Positions 1 through 8,374 of a stretch of 64,000 nt of DNA are shown here, piece by piece. The notes beneath the pieces are model-generated. The model did not search any database and was not told the origin of the DNA. It saw nothing but the letters and a program-made list of their open reading frames with translations. This DNA comes from Neomegalonema sp. (GTDB taxonomy: Bacteria; Pseudomonadota; Alphaproteobacteria; Rhodobacterales; Rhodobacteraceae), in contig JALEFY010000005.1 in the NCBI GenBank assembly GCA_022760435.1, positions 186,001-250,000 on the forward strand, given 5' to 3'. Within the stretch, counting starts at the first letter, position 1; each line of letters starts with the position of its first letter. The position numbers and the translations under genes are program-made.

Positions 1-116
1 TCGATCGTGCCTATATCCTGCATGATGGCGGCGTTCTGATGGAAGGCACGCCGCGCGATGTGATCGGCGACGAAAATGTCCGCCGGGTTTATCTCGGCGA
101 AGGATTTCGGATCTAG
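1..116 (+). CDS. lptB: LptB C-terminus (LPS export ABC ATPase), partial
   Basis: The window opens inside a reading frame whose last 38 codons read DRAYILHDGGVLMEGTPRDV and on to GEGFRI before TAG. This matches the C-terminal part of LptB, the cytoplasmic ATPase that powers lipopolysaccharide extraction from the inner membrane with LptF/LptG. The D-loop/H-loop region lies outside the window, so the call rests on the tail and on the neighbour: lptB directly upstream of rpoN is a classical proteobacterial order. Partial at the 5' end because of the window edge. Confidence 0.75.
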   Translation, partial: DRAYILHDGGVLMEGTPRDVIGDENVRRVYLGEGFRI

Positions 117-201
117 AATATCGGTCAAAGGCCCTTCGCAACTGCACAACAGCTTTGCCGGGGCGATAAAATGATATTCGAACCGGAGCATTGAGGCCGA
201 G

Positions 202-1755
202 ATGGCATTTGCACAACGACTAGATCTGCGGCAAGGCCAGCAACTGGTGATGACGCCCCAGTTGCAGCAGGCCATCAAGATGCTGCAAATGTCCAATCTC
301 GAATTGCGCGATTTCATCTCCGAAGAGCTGGAACGCAATCCGATCCTCGAAGTGGCCAGCAGCGACAGCAGCGGCGAAGATACTGGCGGCGCCGAAGCCG
401 AGCGCCCTGCCGAGCGGCTTGAGCAGATCCTCTCCGATGATCGGCTGGGCCGGACCGAGGACACTTTCGATACCGGGAACGAAAACCTCTATGCCGATGA
501 GGCCCATGCTGATCGTCAGGATCGGGCGGAGCACGCTCCCGCCGCCGCGCTTGATGGTCCCCAGGGCGCTGATAGCGGCAACTGGAGCACCGTAGGCAAG
601 GGCGGCGCCTCGAATTTTGAGGATGTCGAGCAGTCCCTCGAAAACACCCTCTCGAGCGATCTGACCCTGCGCGAACACCTTCTGGCGCAATTGGGCACGG
701 CAACATCGGACCCGATCGTGCATTTTCTGGCGGGCGAGCTGATCGAGCATATCGATGAAGCCGGATATCTGCGCGCCAACCTTGCCGAGATCGCCGAGCG
801 CCTGGGCGCGAAACCTGCCGCGATGGAGCAGGCGGTGGCCCTTGTCCATCGCCTCGAGCCGACCGGCATCGGCGCGCGCTCGCTCGGCGAATGCCTCGCC
901 CTGCAACTGGCAGAGCGCAACCGCTTTGATCCGGCGATGCAGGTTCTGGTCGACAATCTCGCCATGCTCGCGGGCCGCGAATACGCCAAACTGTCCAAGC
1001 TGTGCGGCGTCGATATGGACGATCTGCGCGAGATGATCCACGAGATCCGCGCGCTTGACCCCAAACCCGGCAGCCAGTTCGATCACGACGTCACCCAGAC
1101 CGTTGTCCCGGATGTCTTCGTCTATGAGAACCGCTTTGGCGGCTGGAATATCGAGCTCAACACCGACACCCTTCCGCGTTTGATCGTCAATAACAGCTAT
1201 GCGGCTCAGGTGCTGCGGACCGCGAATGGCTCGGGCGATGAGGTCCGCGAATACATCTCCGAATGTCAGCAAACTGCCAGTTGGTTGATGAAAAGCATTG
1301 ATCAGCGGGCGAAAACGATCCTGCGTGTCGCCAGTGAGATCGTGCGCCAGCAGGATGGCTTTCTGGCCTTTGGGATCTCGGCCCTGCGCCCGCTCAATCT
1401 CAAGGCGGTTGCCGATCGGATCGAGATGCATGAGTCGACCGTGAGCCGGGTGACCTCCAACAAATATATCGCGACCCCGCGCGGGGTATTTGAGCTCAAA
1501 TATTTCTTCACACCTGCGATTGCCTCGACCGATGGACAAAATACCTATTCGGCCGAAGCGATCCGGCACCTGATCAAATCTCTGATTGATAAGGAAGAAT
1601 CGACCGACATCCTGTCCGACGACAGAATCGTAGCGATTTTACGAGAGCAGGGCATTGATATCGCCCGCCGGACAGTGGCTAAATATCGGGACGCGCTGAA
1701 ACTTCCTTCGTCGGTCCAACGACGCAAGGAAAAGTCATCGCTGGTTTCGATGTAG
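202..1755 (+). CDS. rpoN: RNA polymerase sigma-54 factor RpoN
   Basis: Sigma-54 directs RNA polymerase to -24/-12 promoters and needs AAA+ activators such as NtrC. The 517-residue protein has the full architecture. Region I is Gln/Leu-rich (LDLRQGQQLVMTPQLQQAIK near residue 8). An acidic, low-complexity region II spans about 50-145. The core-binding and DNA-binding domains follow. The RpoN box ARRTVAKYRDALKLPSS sits close to the C-terminus. The ATG at 202 is preceded by GAGG. The gene starts 85 bp after lptB and is followed by hpf and ptsN, the conserved rpoN cluster that couples nitrogen regulation to the PTS-Ntr. The glnK-amtB pair 2.5 kb downstream is a plausible target. Confidence 0.97.
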   Translation: MAFAQRLDLRQGQQLVMTPQLQQAIKMLQMSNLELRDFISEELERNPILEVASSDSSGEDTGGAEAERPAERLEQILSDDRLGRTEDTFDTGNENLYADEAHADRQDRAEHAPAAALDGPQGADSGNWSTVGKGGASNFEDVEQSLENTLSSDLTLREHLLAQLGTATSDPIVHFLAGELIEHIDEAGYLRANLAEIAERLGAKPAAMEQAVALVHRLEPTGIGARSLGECLALQLAERNRFDPAMQVLVDNLAMLAGREYAKLSKLCGVDMDDLREMIHEIRALDPKPGSQFDHDVTQTVVPDVFVYENRFGGWNIELNTDTLPRLIVNNSYAAQVLRTANGSGDEVREYISECQQTASWLMKSIDQRAKTILRVASEIVRQQDGFLAFGISALRPLNLKAVADRIEMHESTVSRVTSNKYIATPRGVFELKYFFTPAIASTDGQNTYSAEAIRHLIKSLIDKEESTDILSDDRIVAILREQGIDIARRTVAKYRDALKLPSSVQRRKEKSSLVSM

Positions 1756-1818
1756 CAATCGCGGTTTTGCATAGGCCCATGCCTTGCACAGCGCCGCTCC
1801 AAGTGCGAAGTATATCAT

Positions 1819-2415
1819 ATGAGAATTGAAATCACAGGAAAGCAAATCGACGTCGGCCAGGCCCTGAGCAGTCACGTTGAGGAAAAGCTTCTGGAGGCGA
1901 TCCGGAAATATGCCGAACGACCTGTTGAAGCACTGGTCAAATTCTCTAAGGACGCGCATCTGTTCGTGTGCGATTGCTCGGCGCATCTGAGCACCGGTCT
2001 GACGGCACAGGCTTCGGCCAAGGAAAACGATGTCTATGCAGCCGCAGATCAGGCGATCGCACGGCTCGAGAAACAATTGCGGCGCTATAAGCGTCGGCTG
2101 AAAGACCATCACCAGCAACGCAAAGAACCGATTGCATCTCAGATGGCATCAAGCTATGTCCTCGCTGACCATGACGAAGATGAGATCTACGCGGCTGACA
2201 GCGGGTCGGCTAACGGGGTTTGGGAACCCGTTATCATTGCGGAAACCCAATCCGCGATACCTTCTCTCTCGGTCGGCGAAGCCGTCATGCAAATGGAACT
2301 CACCAGCGCGGCCTTTTTGCTGTTCAAGAATGACAAGCAAGGCCGGTTGAACGCAGTCTACCGCCGTGAAGATGGCAATGTGGGCTGGATCGATCCGAGT
2401 GAAACGCCCAAATAG
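1819..2415 (+). CDS. hpf: Ribosome hibernation promoting factor, long form
   Basis: A 198-residue protein of the HPF/RaiA family. Residues 1-100 form the ribosome-binding domain (MRIEITGKQIDVGQALSSHV start, then KRRLKDHH). An acidic linker follows. The C-terminal domain (about 140-198, with AAFLLFKNDKQGRLNAVYRR and ending WIDPSE) is the dimerisation module of the long form, which lets two 70S ribosomes pair into 100S particles by itself. It occupies the decoding centre during starvation. It sits 63 bp after rpoN and before ptsN, the standard order. The length and both domains agree with long HPF and not with the short gammaproteobacterial HPF. Confidence 0.95.
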   Translation: MRIEITGKQIDVGQALSSHVEEKLLEAIRKYAERPVEALVKFSKDAHLFVCDCSAHLSTGLTAQASAKENDVYAAADQAIARLEKQLRRYKRRLKDHHQQRKEPIASQMASSYVLADHDEDEIYAADSGSANGVWEPVIIAETQSAIPSLSVGEAVMQMELTSAAFLLFKNDKQGRLNAVYRREDGNVGWIDPSETPK

Positions 2416-2500
2416 AGCAGCGCTCCGACAAAGCGACGCTCAGTAAAGCAAAGACCATGTGACGGTGCCCGGATTGAGTGTGATTCAGTGGAGTAGCAGT

Positions 2501-2965
2501 ATGGATTTGACAGATCTGATTACCTTGGATCGCATTCATCCGGACCTCAAAGCGTCTAGCAAGAAGCAGCTCTTGCAGGAACTGGCGGATAATTCCGCCA
2601 GTCACGCCGGGATCGAGAGCCGAGCATTGTTCACCGCCCTTCTGGAGCGTGAGCGGCTTGGCTCTACCGGCGTCGGCCGCGGGATCGCGATCCCGCATTG
2701 TCGCTCCACGGAGATCGAGCAGATCCAGGGCCATCTGGTCCGTCTGGTCAAGCCGGTGGACTTCGATTCCATCGACGGCGCGCCGATTGATCTGGCGGTG
2801 CTGCTGATCGCGCCGGAAAGCGCTGGTTCTGACCATCTGAAGGCGCTTGCGCGTGTCTCTCGCGTGCTGCGTGACCCCGCGATCTGCGCCAAGCTGCGCG
2901 GCGCTGAGAACGCGATGGCGATGCATGCGATCATCGCCGACATGCAGCCCTCCCGCGCCGCCTAA
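2501..2965 (+). CDS. ptsN: PTS-Ntr EIIA component PtsN
   Basis: This is a 154-residue EIIA-Ntr protein, the terminal phosphoacceptor of the nitrogen phosphotransferase system. It regulates rather than transports, typically acting on potassium transport, the stringent response and PHB metabolism. The phosphorylated histidine is His66 in GIAIPHCR, and the surrounding GSTGVGRGIAIPH motif is complete. An upstream in-frame GTG at 2459 would add 14 unrelated residues. The ATG at 2501, giving MDLTDLITLDRIHPD, fits the family start. It closes the rpoN-hpf-ptsN run and is followed at once by a strong intrinsic terminator. No PtsP/PtsO gene is in the window. Confidence 0.94.
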   Translation: MDLTDLITLDRIHPDLKASSKKQLLQELADNSASHAGIESRALFTALLERERLGSTGVGRGIAIPHCRSTEIEQIQGHLVRLVKPVDFDSIDGAPIDLAVLLIAPESAGSDHLKALARVSRVLRDPAICAKLRGAENAMAMHAIIADMQPSRAA

Positions 2966-3002
2966 GCGCAGGCGAGAGCTTGAACGAAAAAGCCTGCAAA
3001 GA

Positions 3003-3033
3003 AAAAGCCCTGCCAATCGGCAGGGCTTTTCTT
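3003..3033. terminator. Bidirectional intrinsic terminator, ptsN / DUF1150
   Basis: A perfect 12-bp stem, AAAAGCCCTGCC with GGCAGGGCTTTT around a 4-nt loop, ends in a T-run on the + strand. On the - strand it is followed by TTTTTCTTT. It lies between the convergent ptsN and DUF1150 genes and should serve both. Confidence 0.88.
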
Positions 3034-3064
3034 ATGATCGCACCGGTCTCGAAACCGACGGTGT

Positions 3065-3295
3065 TCAGTGACGGGTAACGATGTCGAGATCATTCTCGCG
3101 CGCCGCTGCGCGGGCGGTGCCCTCATTCGCGAAAACCGCGAGCGGATTGCCGTTTTCGTCATGCAGCGCCACAAGCTCGCTCGTATCCACATCCGCCGAC
3201 CCGGGAGCAATCTCTTCGGGACGAACCGGGCGCAAATAGACGATCCCCTTCTTGGCGGGATCTTGCGCTATCGCCTGCATCATATTGTCAGCCAT
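3065..3295 (-). CDS. DUF1150 family small protein
   Basis: This 76-residue protein begins MADNMMQAIAQDPAKK and carries KGIVYLRPVRPEEI and ELVALHDENGNPLAVFAN, the signature of DUF1150. That alphaproteobacterial family usually sits directly after an Hsp20 gene, as here. The reading frame stays open for another 59 codons upstream, but the ATG at 3295 has a strong AGGAAGG ribosome-binding site, so the short form is chosen. Its function is unknown. The pairing with Hsp20 suggests a role in the heat or aggregation response, possibly as a partner or adaptor. About 170 bp separate it from hsp20, so it is either co-transcribed or has its own promoter. Confidence 0.85.
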   Translation of the reverse strand: MADNMMQAIAQDPAKKGIVYLRPVRPEEIAPGSADVDTSELVALHDENGNPLAVFANEGTARAAARENDLDIVTRH

Positions 3296-3468
3296 AGTCC
3301 TTCCTTTCTGCTCGAGAAGCGATACCGCGACGCAATTCGCAGGCGCACTTCCAGTCATTTCTTTGATCTCAAGACAGATGCGGCATGAAAAAGCGCCGAT
3401 TGTCCGCCGACAGATCGTCAAAAGGTTTGGCTCCCTCTTCATAGTAGCTAGGAAAAGAGAACAGGACT

Positions 3469-3885
3469 TCAAGAGCTTGAGTTAATGGATATTTTACGCA
3501 CGACCGCATCGGGTTTGCGCCGCTCGAGATCGACATGGAGCAGACCGTTCTCCATACTCGCGGCACCGACCTCGACGCCTTCTGCCAGAACAAAGGATTT
3601 CTGGAACTGCCGCGCCGCGATGCCGCGATGCAAGTAAACACTCTCATCATCGCGTTCGGCGATCCGCCCGCGCACGACAAGCAAATTATCTTCGACGGTG
3701 ATCTCCAGATTATCTTCGGAGAACCCGGCCACGGCCAGTGAAATGCGATAGCTGTTCTCGCCCCGTAATTCGATATTGTAGGGGGGAAAACCGTCAGAGC
3801 CCGATTTTGCCGCACGCTCGACCATGCGTTCTACCTGCTCGAACCCAAGCAGGAAGGGATGTCCAGTCAGGGAAACCCGCGACAT
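3469..3885 (-). CDS. Hsp20/alpha-crystallin small heat shock protein
   Basis: A 138-residue small heat-shock protein that would hold unfolding proteins in a refoldable state in the cytoplasm (IbpA/HspD type). The alpha-crystallin domain runs from about residue 35 (PPYNIELRGENSYRISLAVAGF) through NLLVVRGRI to the conserved A-x-x-x-n-GLL motif, seen here as ASMENGLLHVDL. A short N-terminal arm and tail flank it. The ATG at 3885 has CAGGAG seven bases upstream. A sigma-32-like promoter sits about 70 bp upstream. DUF1150 follows downstream. Confidence 0.93.
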   Translation of the reverse strand: MSRVSLTGHPFLLGFEQVERMVERAAKSGSDGFPPYNIELRGENSYRISLAVAGFSEDNLEITVEDNLLVVRGRIAERDDESVYLHRGIAARQFQKSFVLAEGVEVGAASMENGLLHVDLERRKPDAVVRKISINSSS

Positions 3886-3951
3886 TCACAAACTCCTGTA
3901 TTCGCCTGCCATTAGCCTGGCTAACGGGCCCCGCAGGCACCCGTATAGAGC

Positions 3952-3979
3952 ACATGGGCGCTCCCGCCCGAACTTCAAG
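3952..3979 (-). promoter_or_regulatory. Sigma-32 (RpoH)-type promoter of hsp20
   Basis: On the - strand, CTTGAAG is followed after 13 bases by GCCCATGT. The RpoH consensus is CTTGAAA, 11-16 bases, CCCCATnT, so only one base in each box differs. It points at hsp20, with an expected leader of roughly 60 nt. A 13-bp palindrome TTAGCC-T-GGCTAA (3912-3924) lies inside that leader. Confidence 0.6.
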
Positions 3980-4071
3980 AGCCGCCCTTCGCGGCCATTC
4001 TCTCCTCGAACAGCGCGCATTTCAAGCGGACAACAGAGCGGCAGCGCCCACCGCCAGGCGCAGCACGCAAC

Positions 4072-4099
4072 AAAAAGCCCCATCGCGCTGATGGGGCTT
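4072..4099 (-). terminator. Intrinsic terminator after amtB
   Basis: On the - strand a 9-bp stem AAGCCCCAT/ATGGGGCTT with a 7-nt loop is followed by five T. It lies about 100 bp past the amtB stop. Confidence 0.75.
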
Positions 4100-4150
4100 C
4101 TTTATTCTTGAGCAGATCCATTTCGATCATCAATTCCAGCTTTCGCCGTT

Positions 4151-4182
4151 CGCGCCCTGTCGAGAGGGGAAGACAGGGCGCG
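4151..4182 (-). other. Strong hairpin in the amtB 3' untranslated region
   Basis: A perfect 11-bp inverted repeat, CGCGCCCTGTC/GACAGGGCGCG with a 10-nt loop, lies just after the amtB stop and before the U-tailed terminator. It lacks a U-run, so it more likely protects the 3' end of the mRNA or processes it than terminates transcription. Confidence 0.45.
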
Positions 4183-4200
4183 GGCGCGCTTTCATTGCGA

Positions 4201-5568
4201 TTAGAGGAACTGCGAGCCTTTGCCGAATTCCGGATAGGCTTCGAGACCAATCTCGGCAGCGTCGAGGCCAGCGATTTCGTCCTCTTCGGAAACCCGGATG
4301 CCCATGATGGCAGCAAGGAGAACCCAGAGCACAGCACTGACGACGAAGACAAACACACCGACAACAGCGATCGAGATGAGCTGGCCACCGATGGTTGCAT
4401 CCGAGTTGGTGAAGACCACCGCAATCGTGCCCCAGATACCGCAGAACAGGTGAACCGGGATCGCGCCGACAACGTCGTCGATCTTCAGCGCATCGAGCAG
4501 CGGAACGGTGAAGACGACGATCACACCGCCCACGGCACCGATCAGCGTTGCTTCGCCCAGGGACGGGGTCAGCGGCTCCGCGGTGATCGAGACCAGACCG
4601 GCCAGCGCGCCGTTGAGCACCATGGTCAGGTCGACCTTACCATAGAGGATCTGGGTCAGGATCATCGCAGCGATCGCACCACCAGCAGCGGCAGTGTTGG
4701 TGTTGGCGAAGATACGGCTGACATCAGCCACGTCGCCCACCGACCCCATGGCGAGTTGTGATGCACCGTTAAAGCCGAACCAACCGAGCCACAGGATGAA
4801 GGTACCCAAAGTCGCCAGCGGCATGCTCGAACCCGGGATCGGAACGGTCTTGCCGTCCTTGTACTTGCCGATCCGTGCGCCGAGGATGATGGCACCGGCC
4901 AGAGCCGCCCAGCCACCAACGGAGTGCACAACGGTCGAACCCGCGAAATCGAGGAAGCCGTACTGGCTGTCGAGGAAGCCGCCGCCCCATTTCCAGGAAG
5001 CCTGGATCGGGTAGATCAGACCGGTCAGGATCACGGTGAAGATCATGAACGGCCACAGCTTGATGCGCTCGGCCAGGGTGCCCGACACGATCGAGGCGGT
5101 GGTGGCGCAGAACATCAGCTGGAAGAAGAAGTCCGACCCGGTCGAGGCGTAGCCCAGATCATCGGCCGCTTCCGGCGCAACGCCGACTGCTTCCAGAGCG
5201 GCGAGAGCGAAGGCGCCCAGATAGCCACCGGTCTCATCGGTGCCCACGCTCCAGTTACCCAGCGGATACATCAGGTTGTAGCCGATCAGGTAATACATGA
5301 TCGCGGCGACAGCGAAGAGAGCAATGTTCTTGGTACATTGCATCGCCACGTTCTTGGTGCGCACCAGGCCAGCTTCGAGCATCGCAAAGCCCGCTGCCAT
5401 CCACATCACCAGGAAGCCGCCGATCAGGAACAGCAGGCTGTTCAGGATAAAGACCGAATGGGTCGGCACGGCGACCGGAGCTTCCGCCTCCTGCGCCAGG
5501 CCCAGCGAGGGCAGGGCGATCACGGCTGCCAATGCAGCGCCCGCCCAGAGTTGCCGAGTTTTCATCAT
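4201..5568 (-). CDS. amtB: Ammonium transporter AmtB
   Basis: An inner-membrane ammonium channel of the Amt/Rh family, about 455 residues. A cleavable signal peptide (MMKTRQLWAGAALAAVIALPS, ending near GLAQ) precedes eleven predicted membrane helices. The pore histidine pair appears as VVHSVGGWAAL and PVHLFCGIWG, and the family signature FQLMFCATTASIVSGTLAER is present. TTG at 5580 and ATG at 5574 are in frame, but GGAG at 5575-5578 is correctly spaced only for the ATG at 5568. It lies 44 bp after glnK, the usual glnK-amtB operon in which GlnK plugs the channel when nitrogen is plentiful. Confidence 0.96.
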   Translation of the reverse strand: MMKTRQLWAGAALAAVIALPSLGLAQEAEAPVAVPTHSVFILNSLLFLIGGFLVMWMAAGFAMLEAGLVRTKNVAMQCTKNIALFAVAAIMYYLIGYNLMYPLGNWSVGTDETGGYLGAFALAALEAVGVAPEAADDLGYASTGSDFFFQLMFCATTASIVSGTLAERIKLWPFMIFTVILTGLIYPIQASWKWGGGFLDSQYGFLDFAGSTVVHSVGGWAALAGAIILGARIGKYKDGKTVPIPGSSMPLATLGTFILWLGWFGFNGASQLAMGSVGDVADVSRIFANTNTAAAGGAIAAMILTQILYGKVDLTMVLNGALAGLVSITAEPLTPSLGEATLIGAVGGVIVVFTVPLLDALKIDDVVGAIPVHLFCGIWGTIAVVFTNSDATIGGQLISIAVVGVFVFVVSAVLWVLLAAIMGIRVSEEDEIAGLDAAEIGLEAYPEFGKGSQFL

Positions 5569-5612
5569 ACTCATCTCCAAACTCTCAACAGATTGAAAGG
5601 ATCAACGGGCGC

Positions 5613-5951
5613 TTAGATCGCGTCCTCGTCACGCTCATCGGTCCGCACACGCACCGCTTGCTGCACATCGACAACGAAGATCTTGCCGTCGCCGATCTTG
5701 CCGGTACGGGCCGTGTTGGACACGGTTTCGATGGTCTGCTCGACCATGGTGGCCGGCACGACCATCTCCAGCTTGATCTTCGGCACGAAGTTCACCACGT
5801 ACTCCGCACCACGATAGATTTCGGTGTGGCCGCTTTGGCGCCCATACCCTTTAACTTCTGAGACCATCAGCCCCTGGACGCCAATCCCACTAAGCGCCTC
5901 GCGGACTTCCTCCAATTTGAAGGGTTTGATCACGGCAATGACGAGCTTCAT
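5613..5951 (-). CDS. glnK: Nitrogen regulatory P-II protein GlnK
   Basis: A 112-residue P-II signal protein that binds 2-oxoglutarate and ATP/ADP and controls AmtB and other nitrogen targets. The uridylylation site Tyr51 is intact in the T-loop (GHTEIYRGAEYVVNF), and the C-terminal signature TGKIGDGKIFV is present. The frame is open about 100 codons upstream, but MKLVIAVIKPFKLEEV is the universal P-II start, so 5951 is chosen. Linkage to amtB argues for GlnK rather than GlnB. Confidence 0.95.
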   Translation of the reverse strand: MKLVIAVIKPFKLEEVREALSGIGVQGLMVSEVKGYGRQSGHTEIYRGAEYVVNFVPKIKLEMVVPATMVEQTIETVSNTARTGKIGDGKIFVVDVQQAVRVRTDERDEDAI

Positions 5952-6326
5952 TTCGTCGGGCCTTCCCTGTTCAATGACATCACGAACACCTGACCTGCTG
6001 CCAAGTGCTACGGTTACCATTTCAAGAACGGGGCCAGTTTCGATTAATTTTTTAAACTCTTGTTTTATATGAGATTTAAGGGTTTTGACGCCATTCACTC
6101 CGACTGGAAAGATGGCAGCAATGTGCGCAGTTCTTAACAAATGCTCAATTTTTTGGCAAAATCTGATCAGGTGAAATGATGCCAAAACAGGCATTGTGAT
6201 GGCCAGAACAGGCTTTCGGCGCCTCAGATCGAGCCCAAAGCCGGGTTCCACTGATCCGCAACTTGTTCTAAAGGTTCAGGGGTCATGCGCTCTGGAATTT
6301 CGCGGCATCACTGAAAGGGAAGCAGT
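5952..6326. promoter_or_regulatory. 375-bp control region between glnK and the penicillin-binding protein gene
   Basis: No gene is supported here. On the - strand, toward glnK, two weak -24/-12 (sigma-54) look-alikes are visible. One is TGGCCC-N5-TTGAA at about 6022-6037, which would give a leader of about 60 nt. The other is TGGCCA-N5-ATGCC at 6191-6205, with GG and GC correctly spaced. A dyad ATGCC-N6-GGCAT lies at 6179-6194. NtrC/sigma-54 control of glnK-amtB is well known in the family, but neither site is strong enough to assert. Confidence 0.35.
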
Positions 6327-8369
6327 GTGAACCCGCCCCGCCTTGCACAATCTGCACGCGCCGCCGCACTACTCGCGGCACGGTGGTTGCTGGCTGCCGG
6401 TTTCGGGCTTGCGGCGCTGCTGGCGGTGCCGCTCGCGGCGCTGATCGGGGCGAGCGCACAACGGGCGATGGAACTGCCCAGCGTGCAGAGCCTGTATGAC
6501 GGGCGCGATCTGGGCTCGATGACCGCGCTGGACGAAAGCGGCACTATCATCGGGGTTCGCGGACAGCGCTACACGCCGATCAAGGCCGAAGATGCAAGCC
6601 CGGCCCTGATTGATGCTGTTCTCGCCATCGAGGATCGCCGGTTTTACTGGCATATGGGGGTCGATCCGATCGGCCTGGCCAGAGCGCTCATGGTCAACTG
6701 GCAAAGCCGTCGCTATGCTCAGGGCGGCAGCACGATTACTCAACAGGTTGCCAAACTGGCCTTTCTGAGCCGGGCGCGCCGGCTCAAACGCAAGCTGCGC
6801 GAAGTCCCCTATGCGCTGGCGATGGAATTCTCCTACTCGAAGGACGAGATCCTCTCGATCTATCTCAATCGCGCCTATCTGGGCGCTGGTTCCTACGGCT
6901 TTGAAGCCGCCGCCCAGACCTATTTCGGCACCTCCGTCCGCGATCTGAGCGCCGCGCAATCAGCGATCCTCGCTGGCCTGTTGCGGGCACCCTCGCGCTG
7001 GTCGCCCAGAACCGATACGGATGGCGCGCGCAGCCGGGCGGAAATCGTTCTGGCGGCGATGGTGGAGGCGGGGCGGCTCTCCGACACCGAACATCGCGCC
7101 GCGCTGGCCGAGCTCGCGAACTGGCAACAGCCCCATCAGGCCGATCTCGCCCCCTATCTGGTCGATTACGCACAGGACGAAGCCGCCCAGATCGCCGAGA
7201 GCGCCGATCCGCAGGGCCATTGGCCGAGGGACCTGTTCGTCCAGACCACACTCGATTTCACCATCCAGCACGCGGCCGAGCAGGCGATCGAGACCATATT
7301 TGCTTCCCGCGTGAAAGAAGGATCGCAAGCCGAGGCGGCGATGGTGATCACCGATCCCGAAGGCGCGGTGAAAGCCATGGTCGGTGGCCGTGACTACGCC
7401 TTGTCGCAATTCAATCGCGCGAGCACCGCCCAGCGCCAGCTTGGCTCTTCCTTCAAGCCGATCATCTATGCAGCCGCGCTGGAGGCGGGGGCGGCTCCCA
7501 ATGACTGGGTCCATGATGCCCCCGTCGTCGTTGATGGCTGGAAGCCGCGCAATTACACACGCCGATATCGCGGCTGGATCCCCATGTCGCAAGCGCTGGC
7601 AATCTCCTCGAATGCCGCAGCAGTGCGCTTGTTCGAGGGGGCGGGCGCCGAGCGCGTCGCCAGTCTTGCCACGCAATTCGGTTTCGAGCGCCCTGAGCCC
7701 TTTCCCTCCTTGTCGCTCGGCGTTCTGGAAGCCTCTCCGCTCGAGCTCGCGGGAGCCTATGGGGTGTTCCTGCGCAGCGGTCTGAGCGGTCAGAGCTATG
7801 CCGTCACGCGGATCAGCGACCGCAAGGGGCGCGTGCTCTGGGTGCGCCCCTCACCCGGTCGCGAGCCGGTCATTCGCGCAAGTACGGCTGAAAACCTGAT
7901 CACGATGATGCAGCAAGTGGTGATGTCGGGATCGGGGCGGCGCGCGCAACTGGGCACGCGGCCGGTTGCCGGCAAGACCGGCACTTCGCAAAAGGCCCGC
8001 GATGCCTGGTTCGCCGGCTTTACCGCTGATTATGTCGGCGTGGTCTGGATGGGCTATGACGATAATCGCGAGCTTACGGGCGTGGTTGGCGGCGGCCTGC
8101 CCGCCGATATCTGGCGCGAAGCCATGACACCCTTGCACGCGGAGAAACCCGAAACCGCCCTGCCCGCGCGCCCCATTCCGCCACCCGGCCCCAAACCTCA
8201 TTACGCGCCGACGGATCGGCGGGTCGCCACGGGTCAGGCGCAAAGGCAGCAGAAAAAGAAGAAGAAAAAGCGCTTCAGTCTGCGCGATCTTTTCAAGCGG
8301 GGAAGCAGCACCGGCAGGCGCGACAGCTCGTTTTTCGAGCGGCAACGGCAGGAGCGGTTCGATCGCTGA
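6327..8369 (+). CDS. Bifunctional penicillin-binding protein, class A (PBP1-type)
   Basis: A 680-residue peptidoglycan synthase anchored by one N-terminal membrane helix (about 14-45). The GT51 glycosyltransferase domain holds catalytic Glu102 in IEDRRFYWHMGVD, then GGSTITQQVAKL and LNRAYLGAGSYGFE. The transpeptidase domain has all three motifs: S374-S-F-K377 (GSSFKP), SSN near 427, and KTGTS near 550. The C-terminus is a basic tail with a run of Lys (QQKKKKKKRF) and many Arg. The start is GTG at 6327 after AAGGGAAG. It converges on the metalloprotease gene with a 5-bp gap. Which PBP1 paralogue it is (1A, 1C or another) cannot be settled from the sequence alone. Confidence 0.92.
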   Translation: MNPPRLAQSARAAALLAARWLLAAGFGLAALLAVPLAALIGASAQRAMELPSVQSLYDGRDLGSMTALDESGTIIGVRGQRYTPIKAEDASPALIDAVLAIEDRRFYWHMGVDPIGLARALMVNWQSRRYAQGGSTITQQVAKLAFLSRARRLKRKLREVPYALAMEFSYSKDEILSIYLNRAYLGAGSYGFEAAAQTYFGTSVRDLSAAQSAILAGLLRAPSRWSPRTDTDGARSRAEIVLAAMVEAGRLSDTEHRAALAELANWQQPHQADLAPYLVDYAQDEAAQIAESADPQGHWPRDLFVQTTLDFTIQHAAEQAIETIFASRVKEGSQAEAAMVITDPEGAVKAMVGGRDYALSQFNRASTAQRQLGSSFKPIIYAAALEAGAAPNDWVHDAPVVVDGWKPRNYTRRYRGWIPMSQALAISSNAAAVRLFEGAGAERVASLATQFGFERPEPFPSLSLGVLEASPLELAGAYGVFLRSGLSGQSYAVTRISDRKGRVLWVRPSPGREPVIRASTAENLITMMQQVVMSGSGRRAQLGTRPVAGKTGTSQKARDAWFAGFTADYVGVVWMGYDDNRELTGVVGGGLPADIWREAMTPLHAEKPETALPARPIPPPGPKPHYAPTDRRVATGQAQRQQKKKKKKRFSLRDLFKRGSSTGRRDSSFFERQRQERFDR

Positions 8370-8374
8370 TCGGG

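Noticed and set aside
6060-6251. N-terminal extension of glnK in the open upstream frame
   Set aside because: P-II proteins start at MKLVIAVIKPF; the extension has non-coding character and includes the putative promoter region.
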